Shown here piece by piece: positions 7,969-17,549 of a stretch of DNA of 64,000 nt. The DNA is taken from contig NZ_UWPB01000002.1 in assembly GCF_900604945.1 (NCBI RefSeq), positions 558,001 to 622,000 of the forward strand. The letters are read 5' to 3'. This DNA is from Ruminococcus sp. Marseille-P6503. Its GTDB lineage: Bacteria; Bacillota; Clostridia; Oscillospirales; Ruminococcaceae. The number at the start of each line of letters is the position of its first letter. Positions within the stretch are counted from its first letter, which is position 1. The notes under the pieces were generated by a model. That model saw only the letters and a program-made list of their open reading frames with translations. It ran no database searches and was not told the DNA's origin. Made by a program: the position numbers and the translations under genes.

Positions 7969-10900
7969 ATGAAGAATGTATTGAAAAAAGGAATATCGAT
8001 TTTATCGGTAATCGCAATCATATTGACCATGCTTCCCGCAGCGTTCACAGCGTTTGCGGCGGAAACAAAAGTGCAGATAGAAAACGCCGACGCGCTTGCT
8101 ACAAAAAAGGATATAACCATAGGCGACGGATATACGGTCCGCGCCGAAGATTACTGGTGTATGATACACACAGCCGACAGCATGAGGGCTGTATACTGTA
8201 TGGAGCCCGGAAAATCCGTTGCAAGCGGAGATATGTTTAATGAAGATGCCGCTAATAAATATTTACAGCAAGTAAGAAATCCAGTATTAGACGCAACTGA
8301 AATACAAAGTCTGATAGGCAGGGTTTTTCTTTATGCATATACAGGTAAACTTGATACGTTAGAATCATATTACCGTTACACGGCAACACAGCTTTTGGTG
8401 TGGGAGGTTTTAGTAGGTCAAAGAGATGTTGACTTTAACAGAATAAGCAACGGCTATACCTCTGTTGAAAATGCCTTGTCTAACTTTGAAAGCGATTATG
8501 CAGCAGCAGAGGTAAGCCGATACTACTATAATTACGAATCATTGATAAAGGCTCATTCAAAATCTGTTTCATTCGGCAGCCGTTCCAAAGCGGCGGCTCA
8601 GATTACGGCGGTCAAATCAGATTCTGACGGAACATATACTTTTACCGATAAAAACAATGTTCTATCAGACTTTGACGCGGCAGTCACAGACGGCTCCGTT
8701 ATATCAAAATCGGGAAACGCTTTAAAAATAAAGGCGGACAGCGGAAAGACCGCTGTGGTTACTCTGACTCAGAACAACGTTAAGGAATCGGGAGAGCTGA
8801 CCGGATTCCTGACGCTTACAAGCGATTCAAAGCAGACGTTAGCGGAGCTAAAAGCCGATCCGAGAAAATACTACGCGGCGGTCAAGGGCGTAGAAAACGG
8901 AACGCTCGAAATTATCAAGACCTCCGAGGACGGTATAGTAGCGGATATTGAATTTATCGTCTTAGGAAACGGAAAAACGTATAAGGTAAAAACGGACAGG
9001 AACGGTAAAATAAATATACCCGATCTTGCGGCGGGAGAATATACCGTAACCGAGGTCGTACCTGCCCGTTATGAGAAACAGCAGACGAAAAAGGTTACGG
9101 TTTCGGCGGGCAAAACAGCTTCCGTTTCATTCTCCAATACGTTAAAGACAGGAGCTATAAAAATAAACAAGCAGTCGGAGGACGGAGAAAACGGCGGCAG
9201 GACCTTTACGATTTCCGGCGGCGGCAAAACCTATACTGTTACCACCAACGGCGAGGGTACGGCAGTTCTTTCCGATATTCCCGTATATGATAAGGATAAT
9301 AAAAAGATCGCTTATACCATTTCCGAGAAAAACGTACCCGTTAAATATGTTGTTCCGGCAGACCAGACAGCGACCTTGACAGCCGACGCGACAGTTTCAA
9401 AAACATTTAAAAACGCTCTTAAGAAATTTACCGCCGAGGTAATAAAAAAGGATTCCGAGAACGGCGATCCACAGGGCAATGCAAGCCTTGCGGGAGCGGT
9501 CTACGGACTGTACAGGGACGGAGAACTGATCAATACCTATACTACCGACGAAAAGGGATATTTCAAAACAAGGGAATATGTCTGCGGAAATTATACTATT
9601 CAGGAAATAAGCCCGTCGGAGGGGTACAGGCTTGATCCGACTGTCTATTCAATCGGTGCAGAAGCTGAAAATTACACCATTGAAAGCAATCATATTTCAG
9701 TAAATGTAACCGAAGATGTTATCAAAGGCAAAATCTCAATTATCAAGCATTCTGACGATGGCACAACACAAATTGAAACTCCCGAAGCAGGAGCGGAATT
9801 CGAGGTTTACCTTAAATCGTCAGGAAGCTATGAAAGCGCAAAGGATTCTGAAAGAGATTATCTTGTATGCGATGAAAACGGCTTTGCAGCTACAAAAACG
9901 CTGCCCTACGGGACATATACGGTTCATCAGACCAAGGGCTGGGAAAACACAGAATGGATAGAGGATTTTGACGTAATTATCAGCGAAAACGAAAAGGAAT
10001 ATTTCTACCTGATCAACGACGCCGTGCTGACCTCCTACGTCAGGATCGTAAAAAAGGACGCTGAAACAGGCAATCTGATCCCCGTTTCGGGTATCGGCTT
10101 TAAGGTTTGGGACTGTAAAAATTCCCGTTATGTTGAACAGAAAATAAACTATCCGACGGAAATGATCCTTGACGTATTCTATACTGACGAAAGCGGAACG
10201 TTAACGCTCCCAAACGAGCTTGTATACGGAGATTACGAGCTTCATGAGGTACAGACGGCGGAGGGATATTTTCTCGGCAGTGAAGCCGTTCCCTTTACGG
10301 TCGACGGTAAGGAAGAGGTTATAACGGTTGAAAAATTCAACAAGGCTCAAAAGGGAAAAATCAGCGTTCAGAAAACAGGAGATACCTTTGCAAGCGCGGC
10401 AGTTTCATCATCTGCATATACAGATGAAAACGGAAATGCTATAGAAAACCTTACGACCTACACTCCGATATTTTCAGACGGAAAGCTTTCCGGCGCGGTA
10501 TTTCAGATAATTGCAGGCGAGGACATAATAACGGCCGACGGAACGGTAAGAGCAAACGCAGGCGACATTGTAGCTGAAATCGCAACAGATGAAAACGGCT
10601 ATGCTGAAACCGATCCGCTCTATCTCGGAAAGTATGAAATAAAGGAAATTCAGGCTCCCGACGGATATGTTCTTAACGGCGAATCGCAATTTATCGAGCT
10701 TACCTATGCGGGACAGGAAGTCGAGATAAGAGATACGGTAAACGCGGAATTTTTCAATGAATATCAGGGCGTAGAAATAACGCTTTCCAAGCTTATGGAA
10801 CAGGACGGGCTGTTTAATATCGGCAATTCAGACGAGTATACAAACGTCCGCTTCGGACTGTTTGCCGCAGAGGCTCTGACCGCCGCCGACGGTACGGTTA

Positions 10901-11913
10901 TTCCTGCCGACGGACTGATTTCTGAAATCAGCCTTGATGAGAATATGACCGCAAAATTTGACGTTCAGCTTCCGTTCGGAAAATATTACGTTCAGGAAAT
11001 CGGCACAGACGAGCATTACGTCCTGAACGGCGAAAAATACCTTGTAACATTTGAATATCAGGGACAGGATATTCAGACGGTTTCAATCGACTGCGGAACA
11101 TTTGAGAATCGCCTTAAGCGTGGAAAAATAGAAGGTATCAAGACAAACGAAAGCGGCGACCCTCTTGAAAACGCTCTGTTCGGTCTGTTTGCAATGGACT
11201 GCACAGAATTTACGGAAGAAAACGCGTTAATGACAGCCAAGTCGGACGACAAGGGCTGTTTTTCTTTTGCCGACATTCCCTTTGGCGAGTATGTTATCAG
11301 AGAACTTTCAGCGCCCGACGGATATATTTTAAGCGATGAAAGCTACCCTGCGACAGTTTCAGAAAATGATGAGATTATCAGAATCGAAATTGAATATAAG
11401 CCTGTAACTGTGGAAATATCCAAGCGGGACGCGGACGGAAACGAGCTTAAAGGCGCGCAAATGCAGCTGCTGGATGATAAGGGAACAGTTGTGGACGAAT
11501 GGACTTCCGACGGAACTAATCATATTGTCGCAAAGCTTTCCGCCGGAAAATATATTCTGAAAGAAACCGCCGCTCCGGAGGGATATATTTTGGCGACGGA
11601 TATTTGCTTTGAAGTCCTTAATGACGGTACGGTCACGGTTGACGGCGCTGAAACGACCGCCGTATCTGAAAACGGCAATCCGCTGATCGTTATGATTGAC
11701 GAGGCTGAACAGAAAGAGATACCGCAGGATACTCCTCATACCGGCGACAGCCGAAGCAATACCGCCGCATGGCTTATGATAGCCGGAGGACTGTTAAGTC
11801 TTTGCGCTATGCTCGTAAGCTGTAAAATACGAAAAAGAAAAGAGCTTGAGAGAATAAGGACGGAAGAAATAAGGAAAGCGTCGGAGTGTCCCGACTTTAT
11901 TGACAAGGACTGA
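7969..11913 (+). CDS. thioester-domain adhesin with Cna-B/SpaA repeats and a sortase signal
   Basis: This 1314-residue surface protein starts with a signal peptide (about 1-31). Residues 50-210 look like a thioester domain: Cys77 in AVYCMEPG and Gln141 in TATQLLVWE are the expected Cys-Gln pair of covalent host-binding adhesins. About nine Cna-B/SpaA-type units follow, each starting with a strand such as GTLEIIKTSEDG, GAIKINKQSEDG or VEISKRDADG and ending near YTVTE or YVIRE-like strands. The sorting signal is TPHTG (1255-1259), then a hydrophobic segment and an unusually long charged tail of about 27 residues. The next gene is a class B sortase, its probable anchoring enzyme. It probably promotes cell-cell contact for conjugation. 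Confidence 0.88.
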   Translation: MKNVLKKGISILSVIAIILTMLPAAFTAFAAETKVQIENADALATKKDITIGDGYTVRAEDYWCMIHTADSMRAVYCMEPGKSVASGDMFNEDAANKYLQQVRNPVLDATEIQSLIGRVFLYAYTGKLDTLESYYRYTATQLLVWEVLVGQRDVDFNRISNGYTSVENALSNFESDYAAAEVSRYYYNYESLIKAHSKSVSFGSRSKAAAQITAVKSDSDGTYTFTDKNNVLSDFDAAVTDGSVISKSGNALKIKADSGKTAVVTLTQNNVKESGELTGFLTLTSDSKQTLAELKADPRKYYAAVKGVENGTLEIIKTSEDGIVADIEFIVLGNGKTYKVKTDRNGKINIPDLAAGEYTVTEVVPARYEKQQTKKVTVSAGKTASVSFSNTLKTGAIKINKQSEDGENGGRTFTISGGGKTYTVTTNGEGTAVLSDIPVYDKDNKKIAYTISEKNVPVKYVVPADQTATLTADATVSKTFKNALKKFTAEVIKKDSENGDPQGNASLAGAVYGLYRDGELINTYTTDEKGYFKTREYVCGNYTIQEISPSEGYRLDPTVYSIGAEAENYTIESNHISVNVTEDVIKGKISIIKHSDDGTTQIETPEAGAEFEVYLKSSGSYESAKDSERDYLVCDENGFAATKTLPYGTYTVHQTKGWENTEWIEDFDVIISENEKEYFYLINDAVLTSYVRIVKKDAETGNLIPVSGIGFKVWDCKNSRYVEQKINYPTEMILDVFYTDESGTLTLPNELVYGDYELHEVQTAEGYFLGSEAVPFTVDGKEEVITVEKFNKAQKGKISVQKTGDTFASAAVSSSAYTDENGNAIENLTTYTPIFSDGKLSGAVFQIIAGEDIITADGTVRANAGDIVAEIATDENGYAETDPLYLGKYEIKEIQAPDGYVLNGESQFIELTYAGQEVEIRDTVNAEFFNEYQGVEITLSKLMEQDGLFNIGNSDEYTNVRFGLFAAEALTAADGTVIPADGLISEISLDENMTAKFDVQLPFGKYYVQEIGTDEHYVLNGEKYLVTFEYQGQDIQTVSIDCGTFENRLKRGKIEGIKTNESGDPLENALFGLFAMDCTEFTEENALMTAKSDDKGCFSFADIPFGEYVIRELSAPDGYILSDESYPATVSENDEIIRIEIEYKPVTVEISKRDADGNELKGAQMQLLDDKGTVVDEWTSDGTNHIVAKLSAGKYILKETAAPEGYILATDICFEVLNDGTVTVDGAETTAVSENGNPLIVMIDEAEQKEIPQDTPHTGDSRSNTAAWLMIAGGLLSLCAMLVSCKIRKRKELERIRTEEIRKASECPDFIDKD

Positions 11914-11918
11914 GCTTT

Positions 11919-12695
11919 ATGAAGAAAACTAAAATAATGAGAACGGCGGCAGCTATTACAGCTGCCGTTTTAATTTCGGGAGGCGTATATTTAATGTTTC
12001 GCAACGATCTTGCCCAGAAGCTGAGTTACAGAAGGCTTAAGCCGTTTATGCCCGACATTGCCGTGTTTGACGAGCGTATGCCCGATCGTGCGGAAATAAC
12101 TGACGAGTCTGACAATTCCGCGCGTTTGCCGGAGGATAAAAAGCGGGAGCTGACAGAACAGGTTCGTGAGGTTTGCTGCAATTTTGACGGTTCCATAGGC
12201 TGGCTTTATATTCCTGATACGGGCATAAACTATCCCGTCATGTATTCGGGAGATAACGATTATTACCTGCATAGGGCGTATGACGGCGGCTATTTGTATT
12301 CGGGGTCCGTTTTTCTTGACGGCAGATGCGCGCGGGAGTTTTCAGACGGAATAAATATTCTCTACGGTCACAATATGCGTAACGGTTCTATGTTTGCAGA
12401 TGTAATTAATTTTACGGACGAGAGCTATTTTGAAGCTCGCGCCGTCGGCTGGCTGACTGTTTCGGACAGCGTGTTCCGTATTGACTTTTTTTCGCTTTCA
12501 CAGCTGGAATGCTACAGCGGCTTTTACGACGTGACAAAAGATATATCCGTCTGGCTTGACGGTCTGAAAGAAAACTCTTTTATTTGGAAAAATATCGGCG
12601 TATCTGAAAAAGATAAGTTTATTTCACTGTCCACCTGTACCGGAGCGGAGGGAACCTCCAGAACTGTGCTGACGGGAAAGCTTACAGAGGTATGA
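11919..12695 (+). CDS. class B sortase
   Basis: A transpeptidase that cleaves a sorting motif and links the protein to the cell wall or another acceptor. It has an N-terminal membrane anchor (about 8-27) and a catalytic domain from about residue 90. The catalytic residues are visible: His151 in YGHNM, Cys240 in LSTCTG and Arg248 in TSRTV. Size and motif spacing fit the SrtB-type family. It begins six bases after the adhesin stop, so the two form one unit, and the adhesin with its TPHTG motif is the likely substrate. It overlaps nothing and is followed closely by the next gene. Confidence 0.9.
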   Translation: MKKTKIMRTAAAITAAVLISGGVYLMFRNDLAQKLSYRRLKPFMPDIAVFDERMPDRAEITDESDNSARLPEDKKRELTEQVREVCCNFDGSIGWLYIPDTGINYPVMYSGDNDYYLHRAYDGGYLYSGSVFLDGRCAREFSDGINILYGHNMRNGSMFADVINFTDESYFEARAVGWLTVSDSVFRIDFFSLSQLECYSGFYDVTKDISVWLDGLKENSFIWKNIGVSEKDKFISLSTCTGAEGTSRTVLTGKLTEV

Positions 12696-12696
12696 C

Positions 12697-13236
12697 ATGA
12701 GCAGAAAAGAAAAAAAGACGGACTATGCTGCAGAGCTTGAGAAATCCTTTAAACGCTGGGAGTATTTAAAGGAACACGGCGGCTCCGATCCGTCTTATTC
12801 AGACGGAGTCAATATGAATCTTGTAAGAAATCATATTCTGTATTTCAAGCATAAAATTGAAAGCGGTATGTCTGAAAAGGATTATCCTCAGATATATTTT
12901 TGCAAGACGCCGCCGGAAACAGATCGGGACTATATGGCGAGAGCCGATGAAATACGGGAAAACGCAAGAAGTTCTCTGGAGATCATGGAACAGGATGAGA
13001 ATCTGCTGTATCTCCGTGAAAGGATCAGGGAACTGTCCGACCGCCAGATAAAAGATATGAATATTTTAGTTGTAATTAATTACCCGAAAGCTCTGCATAC
13101 TGCAATAGCTGAAGACGATCTCATAACGATGCGCAGATTTGAAAATACAGACAATTACCTTAAAAGCTTCAGACGGACCGCTGAAAAAGCGGCTATGGCA
13201 GAACCGGAAGAAAATCTGCAGCTTTCAATGTTCTGA
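12697..13236 (+). CDS. conserved element protein with C-terminal clamp-binding-like motif
   Basis: This 179-residue, mostly helical, charged cytoplasmic protein has no recognised domain. It begins two bases after the sortase stop and lies between sortase and the membrane protein at 13248, so it is probably co-transcribed with the transfer genes. The very last residues are LQLSMF, matching the bacterial sliding-clamp-binding consensus QL(S/D)LF. The same motif ends the Dam-like methylase at 4409. If real, it would tie the protein to replication or repair of transferred DNA. That is inference only. Confidence 0.7.
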   Translation: MSRKEKKTDYAAELEKSFKRWEYLKEHGGSDPSYSDGVNMNLVRNHILYFKHKIESGMSEKDYPQIYFCKTPPETDRDYMARADEIRENARSSLEIMEQDENLLYLRERIRELSDRQIKDMNILVVINYPKALHTAIAEDDLITMRRFENTDNYLKSFRRTAEKAAMAEPEENLQLSMF

Positions 13237-13247
13237 ATGGAGGAAAA

Positions 13248-13580
13248 ATGAAAAAGAAGAAAATAACCGCGCTTTTAATTTCCGTATGCTTGCTGACTGT
13301 ATTCTGCTGTATAACGGCATACGCCGACGGAGATGTCGCAGGCGCTGTGCAGAGTACATGGTACTCTGCAAAAAGTCAGATAAAATCGATCGTTAACAAC
13401 GTCGTATTCCCTGTGATAGACGTAGTTCTGGCAATTCTGCTCTTTGCCAAGCTTTCTTTGGCGTACATGGACTACCGCAAGCACGGTCAGTTCGAATGGA
13501 CGGCTCCGGCAATAATTTTCGGCTGTCTGCTGTTTTCACTGACCGCTCCGCTTTACGTCTGGTCTATCGTCGGAATGTAA
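13248..13580 (+). CDS. small transfer membrane protein, DUF3852-like
   Basis: The 110-residue protein has a cleavable signal peptide (about 1-26, ending AYADG) and two hydrophobic segments (about 50-70 and 85-108) joined by a short polar loop, MDYRKHGQFEW. This layout resembles VirB2/pilin-like and DUF3852 proteins of Tn1549-type elements. It probably inserts in the membrane as part of the conjugation channel. GGAGG precedes the ATG. It lies upstream of the TOPRIM and coupling-protein genes. Confidence 0.72.
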   Translation: MKKKKITALLISVCLLTVFCCITAYADGDVAGAVQSTWYSAKSQIKSIVNNVVFPVIDVVLAILLFAKLSLAYMDYRKHGQFEWTAPAIIFGCLLFSLTAPLYVWSIVGM

Positions 13581-13704
13581 AAATGAAGGGAAAAGGTATA
13601 TCCGATATGCAATAAAAGCGGGAAAAAATGCCGCGGAAGATTGTTGGGTTATGATATAGCTATTTGGCGGATAGTGTGGTATTGTAGTGTCGGAGGTGAA
13701 AGGG

Positions 13705-13947
13705 GTGGATATATCAGACGAGCTGTACGATAAATTTACACAGGAACTGGACCGATCACTGTACTTAAGCTCCGAGTACGGCGACGTCATAGACAGATTC
13801 AATAAGCTGTTTGATAAGTACGCTGATAAGGAAGGCTCTCAGAAATTAGACGAGTTGATCGGAGAGTTTGGAACAGTCGTAGCAAAAAATATCGGAATAT
13901 CTGCGATGAAGCTCGGAGCAAAGCTTATAGTCTCTCTGCTGAGATGA
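13705..13947 (+). CDS. small protein of unknown function (GTG start)
   Basis: The likely start is GTG 13705, eight bases after GGAGG (13692-13696), giving 80 residues beginning MDISDELYDKF. A GTG at 13687 is also in frame but has no ribosome site. The protein is acidic and helical in its first part and more hydrophobic at the C-terminus (KNIGISAMKLGAKLIVSLL). No family is recognised. A sequence resembling an extended -10 box (GTGTGGTATTGT) lies just upstream, so it may have its own promoter. Confidence 0.55.
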   Translation: MDISDELYDKFTQELDRSLYLSSEYGDVIDRFNKLFDKYADKEGSQKLDELIGEFGTVVAKNIGISAMKLGAKLIVSLLR

Positions 13948-13976
13948 ACGCGTGTAAAGAAAATCAAAAAATAAGG

Positions 13977-14007
13977 AAAGGCGGCCGCAGGGCTGCTTTT
14001 CTTTTTC
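13977..14007 (+). terminator. weak terminator or leader hairpin before the TOPRIM gene
   Basis: AAAGGCGGCC (13977-13986) pairs with GGCTGCTTTT (13991-14000) using two G-U pairs, followed by CTTTTT. It could reduce read-through into the TOPRIM gene or act as an mRNA leader element. Confidence 0.4.
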
Positions 14008-14019
14008 AGGAGGTGGAAA

Positions 14020-15423
14020 ATGCCGTATATCCCATTTACAGAAGAACAAAAAATTGCCGCGAACAGCGTAGATTTAGCCGATTTTCTGAGGCTGAGAGGA
14101 GAAAAGCTGGAATCGGCGGGGCGGGAACACAAGCTCGTTTACTACGACGGCAGCGGCAAGCACGACAGTATTACTATAAACGGATCAAAATGGTTCGACC
14201 ATAAAAATCAGGTGGGCGGCGGAGCAGTAAGGTTCATGCGGTATTTTTACGGCATGGATTTTCAGACCGCGGTTCAGGAGCTGTTAGGTCGCACGGTTAC
14301 TCCCCTGTCCCACAGTCCGCCTAAAGCGGCTGTGCGGGAGGAAAAACCGAAAGAATTCAAATTGCCCGAAGCAAACGGCAATATGCGCAGAGTGTTCGCC
14401 TACCTCATAAAACAGCGGTTTATTGCTCCTGACATTATCTCGTACTTTGCAAAACGGCATACGCTTTATGAGGATAAGGAGCATCACAACGCTGTGTTTG
14501 TGGGAGTTGATGAAAAGGGAGTTCCAAGACAGGCTCACAAACGTGGGACAGCGACTTTCGGGAAGTCGTTCCGGCAGACTGTGGAGGGATCAGACACAAA
14601 ATACAGCTTTGCGCACTTTGGCAGCGATAAAAAATTGTATGTTTTTGAAGCTCCGATCGATATGTTAAGCTATCTTACTTTGAATCCCGAAAACTGGCAG
14701 GATCACTCGTATATCGCCATGAACGGCGTGTATGAAAACGCCGTTATTACAGCTCTGGAAACTCATAAGCATATATCTGAGATTATTATCTGCACCGACA
14801 ACGACGAGGGCGGGATCGACGCTGCGGAAAGGCTTACGGATATATTAAAGGAAAAGGGTTATACGGATATATCAAGGAAATTGCCGGAGTTTAAAGACTG
14901 GAACGAATGTCTTAAAGCTGAAAACGGCGTTGAAGCTCTTGCGGCTGTTCCTCACAGAAGAAAAGAAATCTATTATGAAACTTTGTCAGAGCTGCGGTAT
15001 TTCAGGTGCAGTCCGGACCGTATTATCGACAGGCTTTCTAAGACGCTCCGAAACGGACAGTATCGGTGTTTAGCCGAGTACGCGCTTGCGGCCTCGGCGT
15101 TCTTTATCGGCGGAAAGAACGAAAACGCCATGTTTGACAGGCTCAAAAGCAAGCTGTTTAATGAATACCGGGCATATTCCGACAAGGGTAAAACGACTTC
15201 CAAGCAGGATGATCTGAAAAACGCATATAAGGCGGTAACTCGTGATCTGCGGTATAATCAATCCCGTACCAAGGAGGAAATCATACAGACCTCAAAGCTG
15301 CTGTTTCAGCTTGCGGACTGCGCTGTACGCTGTGAAACGGAACAGGAAATGTCCGCTTCTGTGATCTCGCAGGAAGAAGCGCGGGAAGAAATATCCGAGG
15401 CGATAAGCTTCGGGTTCGGATAG
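14020..15423 (+). CDS. DUF3991/TOPRIM primase-like protein
   Basis: Residues about 1-110 form a CHC2/DUF3991-like N-terminal part (DFLRLRGEKLE, KWFDHKNQVGGGAVRFM). The TOPRIM fold follows: a glutamate in YVFEAPIDMLSYL (about 212) and an acidic motif IICTDNDEGG (about 264). Such proteins are thought to prime synthesis of the complementary strand or process DNA during conjugative transfer. It sits directly upstream of the coupling-protein gene and starts after AGGAGG. The C-terminal 150 residues are helical and unassigned. Confidence 0.82.
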   Translation: MPYIPFTEEQKIAANSVDLADFLRLRGEKLESAGREHKLVYYDGSGKHDSITINGSKWFDHKNQVGGGAVRFMRYFYGMDFQTAVQELLGRTVTPLSHSPPKAAVREEKPKEFKLPEANGNMRRVFAYLIKQRFIAPDIISYFAKRHTLYEDKEHHNAVFVGVDEKGVPRQAHKRGTATFGKSFRQTVEGSDTKYSFAHFGSDKKLYVFEAPIDMLSYLTLNPENWQDHSYIAMNGVYENAVITALETHKHISEIIICTDNDEGGIDAAERLTDILKEKGYTDISRKLPEFKDWNECLKAENGVEALAAVPHRRKEIYYETLSELRYFRCSPDRIIDRLSKTLRNGQYRCLAEYALAASAFFIGGKNENAMFDRLKSKLFNEYRAYSDKGKTTSKQDDLKNAYKAVTRDLRYNQSRTKEEIIQTSKLLFQLADCAVRCETEQEMSASVISQEEAREEISEAISFGFG

Positions 15424-15432
15424 GAGGGCTAT

Positions 15433-17220
15433 ATGAATCAGACTCAGATAATCGGAATTATAGTCATGCTTGCGGTGTTCGCAGTCATGATGATTTTAGC
15501 TTACTGTTCCAACAATTATTCCCTCAATGGAATAAAGAATAAAACTGTAGGAAACGGCCAGTACGGCACAGCGAGATTTGCAACAAAAGCAGAGGTAAAA
15601 AAGACATATACCAAAGTCCCATTTGAGCCTGAGAAATGGCGTAAGGGCGAGAGTTTACCGCACGGCTCCAACGGAGATGTTGTTCAGGGTACTGTAGTCG
15701 GCTGCAGAACAAAAGGAAAAAAGACTGTCGCGCTTGTGGACGAGGGCGACGTTCATACCATGATGATAGGCGCTGCCGGAGTGGGCAAGACCGCATACTT
15801 TTTATATCCGAATATAGAGCTAGCCTGCGCAAGCGGTATGTCTTTTGTCAGCACAGACACAAAAGCAGACGTTGTTCGAAACTACGGAACTATCGCTTCG
15901 AAGTACTACGGCTACAACGTTTCCGTTATCGATCTCCGTAATCCTACACGAAGCGACGAGAACAATATGCTGCACCTTGTCAACAAATACATGGACGTTT
16001 ATCTAAAGGACAAAAAAGATCTGTCCGCAAAGGCAAAGGCTGAAAAATACGCAAAGATCACAGCCAAAACCATTATCAGCATAGGCGGCGCCGATTCCTC
16101 CGCAATGGGTCAGAACGCGTTTTTCTACGACGCGGCTGAGGGACTTCTCGCTTCTGTCATTCTTTTGCTTGCTGAATTTGGGGATAAAAACGAAAGGCAT
16201 ATCGTTTCCGTGTTCAAGCTTATTCAGGACCTGTTAAAGCCTATAGAGAGCGCCGGAAAACAAAAGCCGAAAAACGGCTTCAAGGTATTGATGGAAAAGC
16301 TGCCTGACGAACACAAGGCAAAATGGCTTGCAGGCTCCGCCCTTCATTCCGCGGATCAGGCGATGATGTCGATCATGTCCACGGCGCTGTCAAGACTCAA
16401 CAGCTTTATCGACTCGGAAATGGAGCAGATTCTGTGCTTCGGCACGGCGATCGACGCGGAACGTTTTTGCTCCGAGAAATCGGCGATATTCATTATACTG
16501 CCGGAAGAGGATCAGTCGAAATATTTCATGGTTTTATTGCTGATCCAGCAGCTTTACAGGGAAATTCTTGTGATCGCCGATGAAAACGGAGGCAAGCTTA
16601 AAAACCGCGTTATGTTCTACTGCGATGAGTTCGGCACTTTCCCTAAGATAGAGGGAGCTGAAGCGATGTTCTCCGCAAGCCGTTCAAGACGGATAAGCAT
16701 TGTTGCGATTATTCAGTCCTTTGCGCAGCTCGATAAGAATTACGGCAGAGAGGGACAGGAGATCATAACCGACAACACGCAATTAACTATATTCGGAGGC
16801 TTTGCGCCCAATTCACAGTCTGCGGAAATTCTGTCCAGATCATTGGGAGAACAGACGGTATTAAGCGGTTCTGTTTCGCACGGCAAAGATAAAAGCCAGT
16901 CGCTGCAGATGATCGGCAGACCGTTAATGACAACGGACGAGCTTAAAAGTATGCCCAAAGGACAGTTCATTGTTATGAAAACGGGAACTCACCCCATGAT
17001 ATCTCCCCTGAAGCTGTTTTTCAAGTGGGGTATCAGCTTTGAAGAACCGTACAGCCTTGAGGATAAAGGCTCAAGAACGGTCACATATATGAAAAAGGAG
17101 ACTTTGACGCGGGCGGCGGAGCTTAAATACGCCAAAAAGAAAATCGAGGCTCCGGAGGATCAGGCGGTAAGCTATGAGGATATGCTGAGAAAAAAGCTGC
17201 CAAAGACGGGAGGCGCATAA
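15433..17220 (+). CDS. type IV coupling protein (VirD4/TraG family ATPase)
   Basis: This protein couples the relaxase-DNA complex to the secretion channel. It has an N-terminal membrane helix (about 5-24), then the Walker A motif GAAGVGKT (113-120) in a context typical of VirD4. Walker B is in RVMFYCDEFGTFP (about 395). The SRSRRISIVAIIQSFAQL segment that follows is characteristic of the family. At 595 residues it is full length. GGAGGG precedes the ATG. The next gene starts four bases after its stop, so transcription is continuous. Confidence 0.94.
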   Translation: MNQTQIIGIIVMLAVFAVMMILAYCSNNYSLNGIKNKTVGNGQYGTARFATKAEVKKTYTKVPFEPEKWRKGESLPHGSNGDVVQGTVVGCRTKGKKTVALVDEGDVHTMMIGAAGVGKTAYFLYPNIELACASGMSFVSTDTKADVVRNYGTIASKYYGYNVSVIDLRNPTRSDENNMLHLVNKYMDVYLKDKKDLSAKAKAEKYAKITAKTIISIGGADSSAMGQNAFFYDAAEGLLASVILLLAEFGDKNERHIVSVFKLIQDLLKPIESAGKQKPKNGFKVLMEKLPDEHKAKWLAGSALHSADQAMMSIMSTALSRLNSFIDSEMEQILCFGTAIDAERFCSEKSAIFIILPEEDQSKYFMVLLLIQQLYREILVIADENGGKLKNRVMFYCDEFGTFPKIEGAEAMFSASRSRRISIVAIIQSFAQLDKNYGREGQEIITDNTQLTIFGGFAPNSQSAEILSRSLGEQTVLSGSVSHGKDKSQSLQMIGRPLMTTDELKSMPKGQFIVMKTGTHPMISPLKLFFKWGISFEEPYSLEDKGSRTVTYMKKETLTRAAELKYAKKKIEAPEDQAVSYEDMLRKKLPKTGGA

Positions 17221-17223
17221 CGC

Positions 17224-17481
17224 TTGAGGTTTTCAAGAGAGATATACGAATACGATCTGCCTCACAGGGCGGTGGCTGTGTATATGTACCTGTCCAACCG
17301 CGCGGGAAGAAAAAAGAAGTGTTTTCCCTCCGTTAAAACTATATCGGAGGATCTGAGCGTTTCAAGGTCAACGGTATTCAGGGCGCTGAACGACTTGGAA
17401 AAAGCAGGGCTCATAGAACGCAGGGAAAGGTACAGGACAAGCGGCGGAAGAAGCTCTAACCTTTATCTTATTAAAAGTTGA
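17224..17481 (+). CDS. winged-helix DNA-binding protein (TTG start)
   Basis: An 85-residue helix-turn-helix protein. The recognition region CFPSVKTISEDLSVSRSTVFRALNDLEKAGLIERRERY is typical of winged-helix regulators in which the wing follows GLIERR. The TTG start at 17224 is supported by GGAGG ten bases upstream, inside the end of the coupling-protein gene. There is no ATG alternative that keeps the domain. It may regulate the transfer operon. Confidence 0.78.
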   Translation: MRFSREIYEYDLPHRAVAVYMYLSNRAGRKKKCFPSVKTISEDLSVSRSTVFRALNDLEKAGLIERRERYRTSGGRSSNLYLIKS

Positions 17482-17506
17482 AAACCGGATTTTATTATGG
17501 TATAAT
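17478..17506 (+). promoter_or_regulatory. promoter of the Tag cassette
   Basis: TTGAAA (17478-17483), a 17-base spacer with TGG before the -10, and TATAAT (17501-17506). This is a near-consensus vegetative promoter reading into the genes at 17550 and 17795. Its -35 overlaps the end of the HTH gene. Confidence 0.8.
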
Positions 17507-17549
17507 GTAAAATAATATGGCTTGAGAAATTGTACAAAGGAGAATTAAA

